From Spinacia oleracea (lineage: Eukaryota; Streptophyta; Magnoliopsida; Caryophyllales; Amaranthaceae), in assembly GCF_020520425.1 (NCBI RefSeq), contig NC_079487.1, forward strand, positions 65,340,398 through 65,404,397: a stretch of DNA of 64,000 bases, given 5' to 3'. The notes beneath the pieces are model-generated. The model was not told the DNA's origin. It worked only from the letters and a program-made list of their open reading frames with translations, and ran no database searches. Shown piece by piece: positions 1 to 13,046 of the stretch (its first letter is position 1; the number at the start of each line of letters is the position of its first letter). The position numbers and the translations under genes are program-made.

Positions 1-2365
1 CATAGCCATGATCAACACACACAAACAAAGCACGTAATCAGCAAAGCTGAGTACTACATACTAAAACAATAATTATCCTAACATGATACTATTAAATGAA
101 CCCTAACATGATACTATTAAACATAAGTAAGGGCAGACAAAACACGATAATTTGACGACCATACTTGACTAGACTAGGCTAGACTTATGACAATAATATT
201 ATTTTGGTTGAAATAGACAATGGACCGAGTTGTCCATCCAGAAGTCTTCACTAAGGAAGACGAGGTACGGGCGCGACTCCGTAACCTCAGTGACCTGCGA
301 TATCGAGGAACGTTTAAATAAAAATAGAACACGGTGATCAATCCGGTCCCAGAAAAGGCCATGGGCTACCACCATGAACCCCAACTCCTGTTTGTCCGTC
401 ACTTTAGACGTGCACAGTCTAAAACTATTGCTACTCAGTTTCACTTTACATGATTTACAATTGAGATTTCGTTATGACTCAACAATCACATAAGACATAC
501 AATTCACATTTGTTCACAACTGTTTTTATCTTGGAATTAAGTAAGTGATCATAAAAGCATCAATCAAGACTCAATCCAATTTATCCAATCTTTCCTTTAA
601 CCATGAGCAACCCTGTATATGGGCATAAAGTTTCAACTTACTAAACAAGGTCCACCGCCCTCATAAAGTAGTGAAAAGATAGAAAGGGAACAACAACAAA
701 TCGATCCAAACCAATCATATAGAATTATCTAGTGTTCCCAACCAACATGTTTGTATCAATCATCCATACTAACATGTTACAGTTCTCATAGTGCAAAATA
801 AGTTCAATAAGTTTGTCCAACAGTATTAAACATGCACATTCCATATAACCAAGTTCGTCCATAATATCAACATCACCAAGTTCAACAACAAATTCAACAT
901 GATTTCAATAATTAGCACACATTCCAAGCACACAGGTATGTACGTACCTTGTGTAAACAAATTGATAGGCCACTTTAACACTTTCAAAAGTCGCCTAAAG
1001 AGAATTCTCCGCCTAAAACAACCAACAAATATTCCCAATCAATTCCTAATCATTGATAACCATAAGAGAGCATTCTAAATGCATCCTAAACATATTTAGA
1101 ACTTTTCTCCAATAACAAAACTTGAACATTTGATTTCCTAGCATCATAATTATTGAATTAATTATTGAAATTCGTTGAAAACTCTTCAAAGCATCATACT
1201 TAAATTTCCAGCAATATAAACTCGTTTAAAACTTTGCCAAGGCCAATTTAACATGCCTAGAACGTTGAAACAATAATTTTAATAATCCATACTCAACCTA
1301 CCATGATTTACAATCATAAAAACCTTGAATTTTCATACTTTAAATATTCAAAAAAAATCAATATTTCAATGTAATTAGGAAATCTGAAAATTAAATATAT
1401 TATTTGAACATACTATATAAATCTGAAAATCCAATTAACTCATAAAAATCATAGATTTATTAAATCAAATCATAAATTAAATAAACAAAATAAAATCAAA
1501 ATATTTAGTTTACTTAGGGTTTAAGAAATAACCAAGAAAAGAGGGAGAGTTTGGGCGGCCGGCGGCTGAGTCGCGGCAGCAGGTGGTCGCAAAGGTGGCT
1601 GCAAGTAAGGGCGGCGGCACACGTTGGTGGTGGCTGTGAGGACGAGCAAAGTCAGCCACGAAAAGCAATAAGGGAAAGGAAGAAAACGAAAAGGAAAGGA
1701 AAGGAAAGAATAAGGAGGAGGGTTCTACCGTGCGGTGGCCGGCAGTTAGGGTTGCGCTGACGGCGGCAGGATGCTCGGCGGCAGCAAGTTCGCGGAGGAT
1801 TCTGGTTCGAACAACAACAGTGAATGAGGATGGGAACAAACCGAAAGATACAAGAGGAAAGAGGGAGAAAGGGAGGGCGACGAACAAGTGGTGAGAGGCC
1901 TTACTGGCGACGACGGTTGATGTAGGTCCGGTGGCTGGCTAGCGACGGTCGTGAAGGGAGGACAGAAAACGGCAGTGTGGGGGATGAGGTTTGAGTTCAC
2001 GTGAAACAGAGAGAAGGAACAAGAGGAGGGCTTTGATTTGTTTTACGTGAAATAGTTTGGGTGATGGTTTGAGGTTTGGGTTTTGATGTTGGGCTTTCCC
2101 AAGTAGGCTAGAATTAGGATTTGGCTTTAATGATTCGAATCCAAAACTGAATAGGATCGTTTTCTAAATTCAATCAATTTTCGTAATTCAAATTCTTTTC
2201 AACTTAAAATTCTAAAATTATTTTCGATTTCGTAAATCGTTGAAAATATTAAAATGTAATAAATAAATATACGTTAATTATATATTTATTTCTAAAATTC
2301 ATAAATTCTTATTTAAATATATTAAATATACGTTAAAATATATAAATAAATTACGGGGGATTACA
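1..2365 (-). mobile_element. Partial LTR, older copy of the 2964-bp LTR family
   Basis: Base 1 lines up with base 10023 of the complete LTR, and the similarity runs with substitutions and indels to the shared end ACGGGGGATTACA at 2365. The start of the LTR lies outside the window. Read on the minus strand it begins TGTAATCCCC. The flank after 2365 (ATCCTACCCC) resembles the polypurine tract beside the complete copy, so this could be a 3' LTR with its internal part to the right, or a solo LTR. The GC-rich purine block at 1547-1990 matches 11743-12270. It is clearly older than the two matched LTRs. Confidence 0.8.
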
Positions 2366-3069
2366 ATCCTACCCCGCGTTTATTTCCCCATCAAGTTGGG
2401 ACGACTTGAAAATCAGCATATTAATGTGAACGGGCAGAACATCATAACGAATCTCGGCTCCCTCGGGAGTTGGGACTAAGGATACCGTTTTCGCCAATAG
2501 GGGGGTGCATACCGCGCATGTTTCCCACTCGGTACTTGTGCAGGTAGTACACCTATCCCGAACCCAATCGCTCGCTCATTAGGTCCCTCTCGCCTGCATG
2601 CCCCCTTGGCTTGCACTTGCGGGTTGGCCTCTTGAGCGAAATTCGTCTGTTGAAGACACTACCTCGACCGGGGCATGTGTTGGATCTACGATAGAAGCGG
2701 TACCAAGCCAGGCGCAAATAAACTACCCATAGAAGCCTATCATAAACTACATGGCATATTTAATTTTCAAATCCATGTTTGTAATGTAGTTATGTGTAGC
2801 GAAATATGTGATTGTGTGTGACAAACTACCCTAGAAAACCAACGACCTTAAAAATTGCCCAAACATTCATGAACCAATTGGCCAAAGAGTTATACCAAAA
2901 TACGTGTTCCGCAAGCCCGAACGATCGCCACAAAAATAAGCGACGCTCGGGATGGCCGTAACGAATCCCACAAACGATGCACAACGCGTAAAGGACGTTA
3001 TTAGGCAAGCACGCAAATCGAAGTCGCATAAACAGAAGACAGAAAACGAGAACCAGCCAGGGACGCATT

Positions 3070-3125
3070 TTCAACGCCCCTGTCTGGGCGCCAGAATTTC
3101 TCACGCCCCTTGCTGGGCGCTGAAG
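3070..3125. repeat. Paired GC palindromes, copy 1
   Basis: Two imperfect palindromes of the form CGCCCNNNNTGGGCGC lie about 30 bp apart, preceded by TTTTCAA. The same two-palindrome module recurs at 5277, 7378, 8478 and 19998. Confidence 0.8.
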
Positions 3126-4689
3126 TTGCTGCCTGGCCTTTTGGTCAGGCACAGCAGCCTCGGTACACGCGCATAAAAAATATATACGTAGCAAAAAAAA
3201 GACTTTTCGAAAAAATTGCTTCGAGGGCGTAAGAAAAGCACTCGATTTCAAAAGCGACTCGTAAAAAATTAATAACTCCTTGCGTCGTTGTTAGGTCTCC
3301 TACGACGACAATGCTCGGCACTAAAAACCGAACGTGCTAATAATTATGAATGTCACATGGGCGAAGTATTCAAAAAATAATGTTCGAATAAAGTCTTCAA
3401 GAAAAAATAAATGTTCAAATAAAAAATAAATAAATCCGAGTCTAGACTAGGCTATGCCGAAGTACAATCTAAATCCTAAGTGTTAGTTGTCTTATCTATA
3501 GAATCGGTCCTAATGCTTGGTGTCGTTCTGCAAATTAAAAGGTTAAACCATATTGAGTCTCCCTTTCTAACATTTAAATCAATAAAGCACCCATATGTAA
3601 TTGTCATCCCTTGCCAAGAGTCTACGGCCTTAATACTCTCTCTCACCAATAAAAAGAATATATTATAGTATTTGCAAAATGGAAACGGTCACATTCTGAA
3701 AATCATTCCCCCATAGTCGCACAACCCCTAAAGTGAACCTAAGGTGTCAATACCATTGGCAAGGAAAATTAATGGCCTCAAGGCTTATAATCACATTGGG
3801 TCACGACTATCATAGTCCTCTCGAGTCACTCACTCCTTGAAATACTATTAAGTACGGACTAAAAGATTTTCCATGAATGCAACATGACCAACCATGAAAA
3901 TACCCAAATCAGCATACCAATAAGGCTACCATTGGGGTAAAAGCAATACACACTAAGAGAAAAGCCGCACTAATGATTCTAGTCTTGCAAAAATAAAAAT
4001 TCGATCTCCCCAATTAACTACCTAGCCAACATTAAGTAAAGTGGCGCATGACAAATGAACACCCAAGGGTTAAAATCTAAAGTGTCAACCAACGAAAGTT
4101 ATGGTCCAATTAGCCTAAGTCTGGGAGTCGCTTGGTCAAGTACTATAGGCTTACACCACGTCATTATTTTGAGTCTAGGCCACCTCCTTGTATTCATACA
4201 CGGGTTATAATCAGAAAGATTAATGAAAGTTCGAGTCTAAATCACAACTTCCAATTAAATCCCAGAAACTGGAATCTGAAAAGAAGCAAAAATTATCTTC
4301 GATGTAATTCTTTCGTTAAATTTCAATAAGGTAAAAATAACATCTTGAACCTACGCTATTTGCACATTTTAAGAAACGACTAAATACGCTTGCAAAGTAA
4401 AGACAATTGAAAGGTCCACCCTAGGCCTGCTAAAATTAAAGGTCCACTATAGGCCTACCAAACGAGGCTCATTCAGTCTCGCCTCGTGACTCAAAGACCA
4501 CAACCATCTAACTTTTAGCCCAAATAAAAAAAATTATGTTGAGGGGGGAAATCCCGAGCAAAAAAGAAAAAATAGAAAGAGAAAAGGGAGAGCGAAAAGA
4601 GCAAGCCATGAAATACTTAGCCCGTGCCTCCCAAAGTGCAAAATTTACCCAAGTAAACGAAGGAAAAGAATTGAGTCAACCAATCCAAA

Positions 4690-4989
4690 TCATAAAATTC
4701 TACGAGGTCTACCCTTTCCAATCCTTATGCTCTTAGACGCCTTCGCTCTGGGGTCCCTGTTCAGCTCATTTAACCCATCCATGCTCTCATTGCCATAAAC
4801 CAAGAAACCGTTACCTCGACTCTTGTTCCTGAACTTGTTGTCAACCACAAACCACGCACGGCCATTGACACGTGCGTCATACCCATTATTTCCAAAACCT
4901 GCTCTTATACCACCATTAGCATAATGACCATATAACTTGTGGGGATACATCCTATTGGTATACCCTTGAGCCGTCCCCATGCTACTCAT
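4690..4989 (-). pseudogene. Captured fragment of an ECT-type YTH-domain (m6A reader) gene
   Basis: A 99-codon frame from ATG to stop, on the strand opposite the surrounding Tat-like element. Its residues match the region just upstream of the YTH domain in plant ECT proteins: YTNRMYPHKLYGHYANG, then FGNNGYDARVNGRAWFVVD near residues 33-51, then GNESMDGLNELNRDPRAKAS near residues 67-86. Similarity stops about residue 88, where the frame drifts and ends. The YTH domain itself is absent, so no m6A binding is expected. Full ECT proteins are several times longer. The frame is open across all the conserved residues, suggesting recent capture or retention. Tat-lineage elements are known to carry extra antisense ORFs in this position; that this is one is inference. 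Confidence 0.75.
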
Positions 4990-5276
4990 TGGCCTTGGTT
5001 AATGTAAACTCGTGACACTAGCACGAAGATGCAAATTGTGAGCCCTAGCAGATATAATCCTCATGCTTGACCAACACCTATACAAATTCTCCTATCTCAT
5101 TCAACCCATCTTTCAAGCCGTCTTGAGTCACAAACAAAAAAAAGGAAACAAATGAAAAGTGCAAAAAAAAATGTGAATAATAAAAAAGAAACTTTGCAAA
5201 AGCGCCTCTAAAGTTAGTCTAAAAAGAGAAACAAAGAAGCATTTAGCGCACCAAAAAATATCCGCCCAGAAACCAT

Positions 5277-5340
5277 TTTCAGCACCCAGAGATGGGCGCC
5301 GAAATCTTTAGCGCCCAAGCTTGGGCGCCGATTCTCTCTG
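5277..5340. repeat. Paired GC palindromes, copy 2
   Basis: Same module as at 3070: CACCCAGAGATGGGCGCC, then GCGCCCAAGCTTGGGCGC, whose core is a perfect palindrome. The flanks (CCCAGAAA before, ATTCTCTCTGC after) resemble those of copy 3. Confidence 0.8.
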
Positions 5341-7377
5341 CTTGCTGAAAAATTTGTCCACAAGTGCTCGTCACTTTATCCACACATGCACGGAAAAATA
5401 ACGAACACTTGGAGGGGTACAACACGTATTCAGGTATACGTACCAAAAAAAACACATGAAAATACATGTACTCAAAAATATAAAACAAATTTTTGGCTTA
5501 CGGCAAGGCAGCAGATTTAAACAATAATAAACTTCACTTATTCTACCGTTTCAAATAATATGTTTCCACCTCAGAACATACTTGTTTAAAATCGGCATTC
5601 TATGAAACCATTTTCTAGGCCAAGAACTACGCAAGACCTGATTCCAAATTAAATCTATTTAAGGCGGATATGTAGGCAATCCATGATTCGGTCCAACCAA
5701 TTTGCAAAAATATTAAAGCCTATAGAAAAACAAGAATAAAAATAGAAGTCCCTTATTGAAATTTAATTACTTGCAACCCAAGTCGAAAGAAAAATTTAAG
5801 TCAAAGGAAGAATCCAAGTCACCAAGATGCCAAAATTAATGAGCACACATCGAAAAATAATAAGGGCATGTACCCTTGCCAGAAGGAGCACTCACACTCC
5901 TAGGCACTTAGCCAAGACTCAAAAGATCGCTTTGCCTCAATTGAATGGGGGCTAGCGCAAGCGTCCATGACCTCTAAAGTACTCAACTTGACCCTCCCTA
6001 AAGCAAACTAACTCACTTAAAGACTTTCTTTCACCACTAGACATAGTCACTCACTTAAAGACCTTCTTTTACCACTAGACACAGTCATGATCGCCAACAA
6101 ATAGTAAGAGCAGTAAGCTTGCAATAAAGAGGATTGTTCTACGGCATCGCCCCATCGTTCCTCCGAACTCAGGGTATCCGTTCGTGGTAATTCAAATGCT
6201 TGCTAATCCCCTTTGAAAAAAATTAGACATTGTCAATAGGACTTGGCACTTAACCAAGGCTCACCCTACTCAGACATATGACACGGGCATCTAAAATCGA
6301 AATCTAAAAACATCATTAATGGGAAGACATAATAGCAACTGGGGGCTAAAAATTGAAATGAAAGAGCTAGGGAAAGAACTAAGTATACCTTGACCTTTTG
6401 TACAGACATACACCAAGTAAATCTAAGTCAATTTGAAAACGGTTTATATTCCCGCAATCCTGGAAAAGATGGCCCTAAAAGCCTAAAGCACATGCCAAAC
6501 GGGTACAAGTATATCTTGACGCATGCACCCTGGCTTCCAGCAAATCCTTAGACAGCATTCCAAAGATCGTAACAATATTTTGATTCACTCATGTAATCCT
6601 GTACGAACCCTTCTATAAGTTAGCCTACTTAGGACACCTCGGATTGTACATAATAGGACTCGGATTTTAAATAATTTCCAAATAATTTTTTAAAGACTTC
6701 TTCGGACAAATAAAGTGTCGTTGGTTTAAGTTTAGTGTGCATTTATCTCGATGTTGCAAGTGAGTCAAAAAGATTTTTAAATATGATTATGGGTAAAGAA
6801 AGGCACCTAACTTTTAGTCAAGGCACACTTCAACATGTGACTACCTTGACCATGGCAATGTCGCACAATACGACATTTACAAGAGAAGTAGCAAATCACT
6901 ACTCGAACGTACCTCGCACTAAACGAGTCTGGTTCAAACTATTCATGATCCGTGTCACCATGAATGCATAAAAACGTATGCAAAGCATTATAGCACCAAG
7001 CCAATCCCGTAGCTACAATTGGGGGCTTGAGAAAAACACTCTAAAAATGCTCGAAATGACGATTTTATCGCAAATTCTCGACGCTAATGCTATACATATG
7101 TCATAGGGGCACAATCCTAAGCTTTAAATTGTGAAAAACAAACCTTAGAATGGCTACAACCCCTCCCAAATTCTAAGCACTACTAAGAATATATAAAGTC
7201 ACCCCACTAACAAGGGTAACTGAAAATCGCGAGTCACCAAAACTCCGATCAAACCACTGCACATAACGCTCGCCCTATAAGCGCCCGTTACACGGTCTAC
7301 CTCGTTCCAAAGCAAAAGCGAAAGAAAAAAAATCATCAATAAAGAAAAAACTGTCGAAATTCTACCCAGAAATCAAT

Positions 7378-7440
7378 TTCAACGCCCAGAGCTGGGCGCC
7401 GATATCTTTAACGCCCCAGCCTGGGCGCTGAATCTTTCTG
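7378..7440. repeat. Paired GC palindromes, copy 3
   Basis: ACGCCCAGAGCTGGGCGCC followed by CGCCCCAGCCTGGGCGC, about 2.1 kb after copy 2. The flanks match copy 2 (AATCTTTCTGCT after). Confidence 0.8.
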
Positions 7441-8477
7441 CTAGCCAAGTTTTACCCAGATATAAAAATAAGAAAGAAACACCTATGAATCCTCGCATCG
7501 AACGAAGTAATAAGCCGTGCAAACCCACGCAAAAGGTGCTACACTTATTCGAGCACCTGAACAAGGCATGATGAAATACTCCAATGCAAATGATATCCCA
7601 ACACTTGGAGGAATGTTCTAAGACACGCCGTTAGGCCACACAAGCCTGCGTTGCACCATAATCCCGCAGTACAAGTCTAAAAAAGGGTAAGGCACATTGC
7701 ACTAATGCAAGCACGACCAAGAGTAAGAGGCAAAGACTACTTATCGCCCAAATGCAAGCCACACGACTTCTACATTAAGGATTAAAGGTAGCAAAACATT
7801 ACCTACCACGGAAGGGATAGCTCGCACCTACACGAGCGAAACCCCAAGGCATCTTTCTCGAAAGAACCTACAAAAATCGTACGCCAAAAGGAAGCATCCA
7901 AACATGCATACTTGGGGGCTCCAAGCTACGAAACAACCATAGCAAAATAAAAATAATAAAAAAAAAAAAATCTCGAAGCAAATGTTTGAACAATCGAAAG
8001 AGCACGACGTTTGAGCCCACTTCATGAATGAGCCTGAACTCTATCAAGCTTCTAAGCAAACTATTCAAAATCAGTCATTGCTCAAAAAAAAAAAAATGAT
8101 TCAAGCAAACTGATTAATGGACCGCACACAACGGCCAGTCTATGAACGCTCGTTCGCACATACATATCATCATTCACGAACACGTTCAAAAAATATGAGA
8201 GCGATCAAATTCTTACACCTCAAGGTATGTTCCTCGGGCCATATAGACTCGCCCGACTATTGCAATAACTGTACACCTTAAGAGCAACAGTTCCTTAAAA
8301 TAATCGCCCCAAAGCGACAAGCACCGTAGTCCACCAATCGGCTACGGCTTCTCAAGAAAATCATCACGTTCTAAAAACAAAGAAAAAACAAAAGAAAAGA
8401 GAATACATAGAACTTCCAAGTGAAATAAACGAATGAACAAGAGGCCAACTGTGTCATCAAAAGACCAGCCCAAACAA

Positions 8478-8545
8478 CACTTTCAACGCCTCACCTGGGC
8501 GTGAATTATTTCAACGCCCAGGCCTGGGCGCCGAAAATGAATCCA
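8478..8545. repeat. Paired GC palindromes, copy 4
   Basis: ACGCCTCACCTGGGCGTG followed by CGCCCAGGCCTGGGCG, about 1.1 kb after copy 3. The second palindrome is perfect over GCCCAGGCCTGGGC. Confidence 0.8.
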
Positions 8546-8974
8546 GACTCAAAAGGCCCAACCTTCTATTGGGCCCTGCCATATTCATTCGGCTTGAAAA
8601 TTGCCGATTTCTTCACTAAAAGTCGCACCTCACGGCTTTGTTAAAAATAGCACACTACTATAGGAGGTCTCTTGCACATACGAGCGTGACCCCAAACATG
8701 ATTACAAGATGCAAAAACAACCGACGAGCGCCAACGCTTGGGGGCTCGCAAAAAAGGGGACTCCAACAAGGAGCGCGTAATCAAAATCACATTCCCAGAC
8801 TACGCCACGCACCATATCTTGTTTGGATATCTCAAAAAAAAATATTGTTAAACAAAAATATACACAATGTGGACCCACTTATAGGACACATCTAATCAGG
8901 AAATATTACGACCCACCAACAGGTTGTAATCACAAAAGCCCTTCTACATAGGCAAAATAAGAAATTCAACATGG

Positions 8975-9475
8975 GCTCGCCCACCCTCAGCGGGCGGGGT
9001 CTGCGTCACTAGCTGCGCAGGTCCTCAGTTTTTTAAAGAATAAAGTCTTCAAATTTAAAATAGGCTCGCCATCTTCAGCCGGCGGGGTCTACGGCGCAAA
9101 CCGCGTAGGTCCTTATTTTCAAAAAAAAAATTTAAACAGATTCGTCCACTTCAGCGGACGGGGTGTCCACCCTCAGCGGACAAGGTTCGCCACCTTCAGC
9201 GGGCGGGGTCTACGTCACAAACCGCGTAGGTCCTTATTTTCAAAAAAAAATTAAATAGATTCGTCCACTTCAGCGGACGGGGTGTCCACCCTCAGCGGAC
9301 AAGGTTCGCCACCTTCAGCGGGCGGGGTCTACGTCACAGACCGCGTAGGTCCTTATTTTCTAAAAACATCAAACAGATTCTTCCACTTCTATCGGACGGG
9401 GGGTCCCCCTCAGAGGACAGGCTCGCCCACCTTCAGCGGGCGGGGTCTGCGTCACTAACAGCGCAGGTCCTTAGT
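8975..9475 (+). repeat. Minisatellite, ~115-bp units with GCGGGCGGGGTCT core
   Basis: Four to five units repeat the string TTCAGCGGGCGGGGTCT, ACGTCAC, CCGCGTAGGTCCTTATTTTC and an A-run, with a sub-repeat CACTTCAGCGGACGGGGTGT. The two central units (about 9130-9360) are nearly identical and the outer ones diverge. Such arrays are typical just upstream of the 3' LTR in Tat/Ogre elements. Confidence 0.85.
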
Positions 9476-9493
9476 CGCTGCAGCGATAACTTT

Positions 9494-9575
9494 TACTGGA
9501 TTTTCCTTCGTTTTACTTCCTATAAAAACAAGGGTACTGGATTTTCCTTCGTTTTACTTCCTATAAAAACAAGGG
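9494..9575 (+). repeat. 41-bp tandem duplication
   Basis: Two identical 41-bp copies start TACTGGATTTTCCTTCG and end AAAACAAGGG (9494-9534 and 9535-9575). They lie 60 bp before the nested insertion. Confidence 0.9.
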
Positions 9576-9634
9576 GGTTTTCTCGTTTAGCCAGCCCTGA
9601 AAATGAGAATCTTTAAAAACGTTTTACCTCGTGA

Positions 9635-9639
9635 TTGGG
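9635..9639. repeat. Target site duplication TTGGG (left)
   Basis: TTGGG directly precedes the LTR start at 9640 and is repeated at 19207-19211 directly after the other LTR. A 5-bp duplication fits LTR retrotransposon integration. Confidence 0.95.
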
Positions 9640-12603
9640 TGTAACACCCCAACAATTCCCATTTTCTAAAATAACCTCTTTTTAAATATAACTGTAGGGA
9701 ATTATCAAAGTATTATCGCCCGTGTGAAAACGTTACGGCTTATTCAGAATTTTGCAGCGGAAAACATAAAACTAACTTTTAGGTTCATAAATAATCTATT
9801 ACACATTAGGTCCAAAACAATTAACTGAATTAAGGAAATACGAATAGTACGACAAATTTCAAATCCAAGTTAACAAATTAAATCACTTAATTAAACGAAT
9901 AGAACTACAAGCTCTCTAATACTGATCCCAATGATGCATCATCTTCAAACCTGTAGATGGGCAACGCTTATTGATCCTTAGAGACTGCTCACCAAAGATG
10001 GGTCATCACAGGATCAATAAGGCATAGCCATGATCAACACACACAAACAAAGCACGTAATCAGCAAAGCTGAGTACTACATACTAAAACAACAACAATCC
10101 TAGCATGATACTATCAAACCAACAACCCTAACATGATACTAATAAATATAAGGAAGGACAGACAAAACATAATAAATTGACGATTATACTTGACTAGACT
10201 AAGCTAGGCTTAATAACCATAATATTATTTTAGTTGAAATAGACAATGGACCGAGTTGACCATCCAGAAGTCTTCACTAAGGAAGACGAGGTACGGGCGC
10301 GACTCCGTAACCTCAGTGACCTGCGATATCGAGGAACGTTTAAATAAAAATAGGACACGGTGATCAATCCGGTCCCAGAAAAGGCCATGGGCTACCACCA
10401 TGAACCCCAACTCCTGTTTGTCCGTCACTTCAGACGTGCACAGTCTAAAGCTATTGCTATTCAGTTTCACTTTACATGATTTACAAATTGAGATTCCGTT
10501 ATGACTCAACCATTACATAAGACAGACAATTCACAATTGTTCACAACTGTTTTTATCTTGGAATTAAGTAAGTGATCATAAAAGCATCAATCAAGACTCA
10601 TTCCAACTTAACCAACCTTTCCTTTAACCATGAGCAACCCTGTATATGGGCATAAAGTTTCAACTTACTAAACAAGGTCCTCCGCCCTTATAAAGTAGTG
10701 AAAAGATAGAAAGGGAATAACAACCAATTGATCCAACCCAATCATATAGAATAATCTAGTGTTCCCAACCAACATGTTTGTATCAAACATCCATACTAAC
10801 ATGTTACAGTTCTTATAGTGCAAAATAAGTTCAATAAGTTTGTCCAACAGTATTAAACATGCACATTCAATATAACCCAGTTCGTCCATAATATCAACAT
10901 CACCAAGTTCAACAATAATATCAACATAACCAAGTTCAACAACAAGATTCAACATGGTTTCAACAATTAGCACACGTTCCAAGCACACAGGTATGTACGT
11001 ACCTTGTGTAAACAAACTGATAGGCCACTTTAACACTTTCAAAAGTCGCCCACAAAGAATTCTCCGCCTAAAACAATCAAGAAACGTACCTAAATCAATT
11101 CCTAATCATTGGAAACCATAACAAAGCATTCTAAATGCATCCTAAACATATTTAGAACATTTCCCAATATCAAAACTTAAACCTTTGATTTCCTATCATC
11201 ATAATTATTAAATTAGTGATTGAAATTCGTTGAAAACTCTTTGCAAACATCGTACTTTAAATTTTCAGAAACATAACTAATTTCAAACTATTCCAAAACA
11301 TAATTAACATTCTTAAGATCATAAAAATAATAGCTTTAATAATGTATAATCATTCTATTATGATTTTAGAACATTAAAACCTTAAAAATCCATGCTTTAA
11401 TAATTAAATTCCTTATTTCAATTCAACTATGTAATCTGAAAATTAAATTATCAATTAAGCATAATGTATAATCTGAAAATCTAACTTAATCATAAAAACT
11501 TATAATTTATATTCACGAAACATGAATTAAGTTAATAAAACTTCATTAAAACCCTAATTTAAACGTAATTAACAAATCTGAAAATAATTAAATTAATTTC
11601 GACAACATATAATCTAAAAATTAGTAATTAAATCATAAAAATCATAAATTTATTCAATCAAAACATAAATTAAATTGATAAAATATAATTAAAACATTTA
11701 ATTACTTAGGTTTTAAGAAATAACCAAAAGAGAGAAGGAAAGAAGGCTGGCCGGAGGTGGTTCAGCGGCGCGGCGGCGCGGCGTCAATGGGGCGGTGGTG
11801 CGCGCGGCAATGGGGCGGTGGTGCGCGCGGTGGTGGCTGCCGCAACAACATAACACGAGTGAGGAGGATGAATAAACAACAAGGGAAAGGGGAACGAAAG
11901 GGAACAAAAGAAAACGAAAGGGAAGAGGAAGAGGTACCGACGGAGGACGGCTGGTGGCAGAGCCGCACACGGTGGTGCGTGGCTGGGCGTAGTGACGAAT
12001 GCTGGTGGTCCTCGGTGGTGGTTGTGCGAAAAACGAAAGCCACAATTAAGGGGAGAGGAGGAGTGATAAACGGAAAGGGAGATCGAAGAAGAAACAGAGG
12101 GGAGAGGAGAGTTACCGACGGCGGCGTGCAGGTGGAAGGGTGGTCGCGGCGGCGGCTGTTGATGGTGGTTGACGCAGGCGGAGAGGGGGCTGCAAGGAGG
12201 AGAGGGAGGAGGTTGGTTTCACGTGAAGGAGGAGGAATAAGGAGGGTTTGGGATTTGAGTTTTACGTGAAGTAAAAACAAGGAGAGGGTTATGGGTTTAC
12301 TTGGTAGTTTATTTAACTTGGGCTTTACTACTTGGGCTAGGATTAAGATTTAGTTTGTTGAATCCAAAATGGTTAGGATTGCTTCCTAATTTCAATCGAA
12401 CGGAATTTCGTAATTCGAATTCGTTTTAACTTAAAATTCTAAAATCATTTTCAATTTCGTAAATCGTTGAAAATATTAAAATGTAATAAATAAATATACG
12501 TTAATTATATTATTTATTTCCAAAATTCGTAAATTCTATTCAAATACAATTAACTATATTTTAAAATTTATTAATAAAATTTATAAAATTACGGGGGATT
12601 ACA
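9640..12603 (-). repeat. 3' LTR of the gag-only element
   Basis: 2964 bp, plus-strand start TGTAACACCCCAAC and end GGGGGATTACA. A GC-rich purine block at 11743-12270 interrupts an otherwise AT-rich LTR. Frames of 110-172 codons cross that block on both strands, but they are low-complexity and overlap each other, so they are not called as genes. Confidence 0.95.
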
Positions 12604-12616
12604 ATCTACCCCTCTT
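12604..12616 (-). other. Polypurine tract of the gag-only element
   Basis: On the minus strand AAGAGGGGTAGAT abuts the TGTAATCC start of the 3' LTR. This is where plus-strand DNA synthesis would be primed. Confidence 0.85.
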
Positions 12617-13046
12617 AAAAGAAGTTTCGTCCCGAAACTTGACAAGAAATTTCCCACACTTTCCCCAAAAGCTTTTAACTTATTCTTACTAGAGAAGTAT
12701 TTGTGCCACCTAAGTGCACTATTTTGCCAACTCAAAGCTGTTTGTGTTACTCATGAACACCTTTTCTTATGCGGAGAATCTATTTGCTTTGCATCAACTT
12801 GTAAAGGTTGCTAAAAATAAGCATAAAATGCATAAAAATACCATAAAAATAGGTAAAAAGCGCGAATTTCTATCGCATTCTACCCCCTTAAAGAAAACGA
12901 GTTACGCCCTCGTAACTCACCTCAGGGAATAGCTAACCAAAATTCTCTTTCGACGAATTCTCTTTTCAAAATTCCCATTTCATTAAAACTACTAACTTTA
13001 GACTTTTCACAACAGATGACGAAACAAAAGAACAAGTCACCACGAA

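Larger units (their letters stand above)
2366..9639 (+). mobile_element. Tat/Ogre-like LTR element, non-coding internal region (left part)
   Basis: About 7.3 kb without any long intact plus-strand frame; no gag, protease, reverse transcriptase or integrase can be read. It is joined across the nested insertion at 9640-19206 to a polypurine tract and LTR at 19524-20999, which gives the orientation. It carries paired GC palindromes, an antisense ECT-gene fragment (4690-4989), a ~115-bp minisatellite and a 41-bp duplication just before the insertion. Tandem repeats and extra ORFs between pol and the 3' LTR are known in the Tat/Ogre lineage; the lineage call is inference because pol is absent. The junction at 2366 is approximate. 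Confidence 0.55.

Noticed and set aside
4536-4736. 66-codon Lys/Glu-rich plus-strand frame
   Set aside because: Short, low complexity and overlapping the end of the ECT-like fragment on the other strand; no family features.
2366-8974. Search for Tat/Ogre gag-pol in the internal region
   Set aside because: No protease, RT, RNase H or integrase motif could be read in any frame, so no coding is claimed.
11713-12280. Frames of 110-172 codons on both strands in the LTR GC-rich block (also 18316-18883)
   Set aside because: They overlap each other on opposite strands, are Arg/Gly- or Pro/Ser-rich low complexity and lie wholly inside an LTR. The older LTR at 1510-2000 does not keep them.
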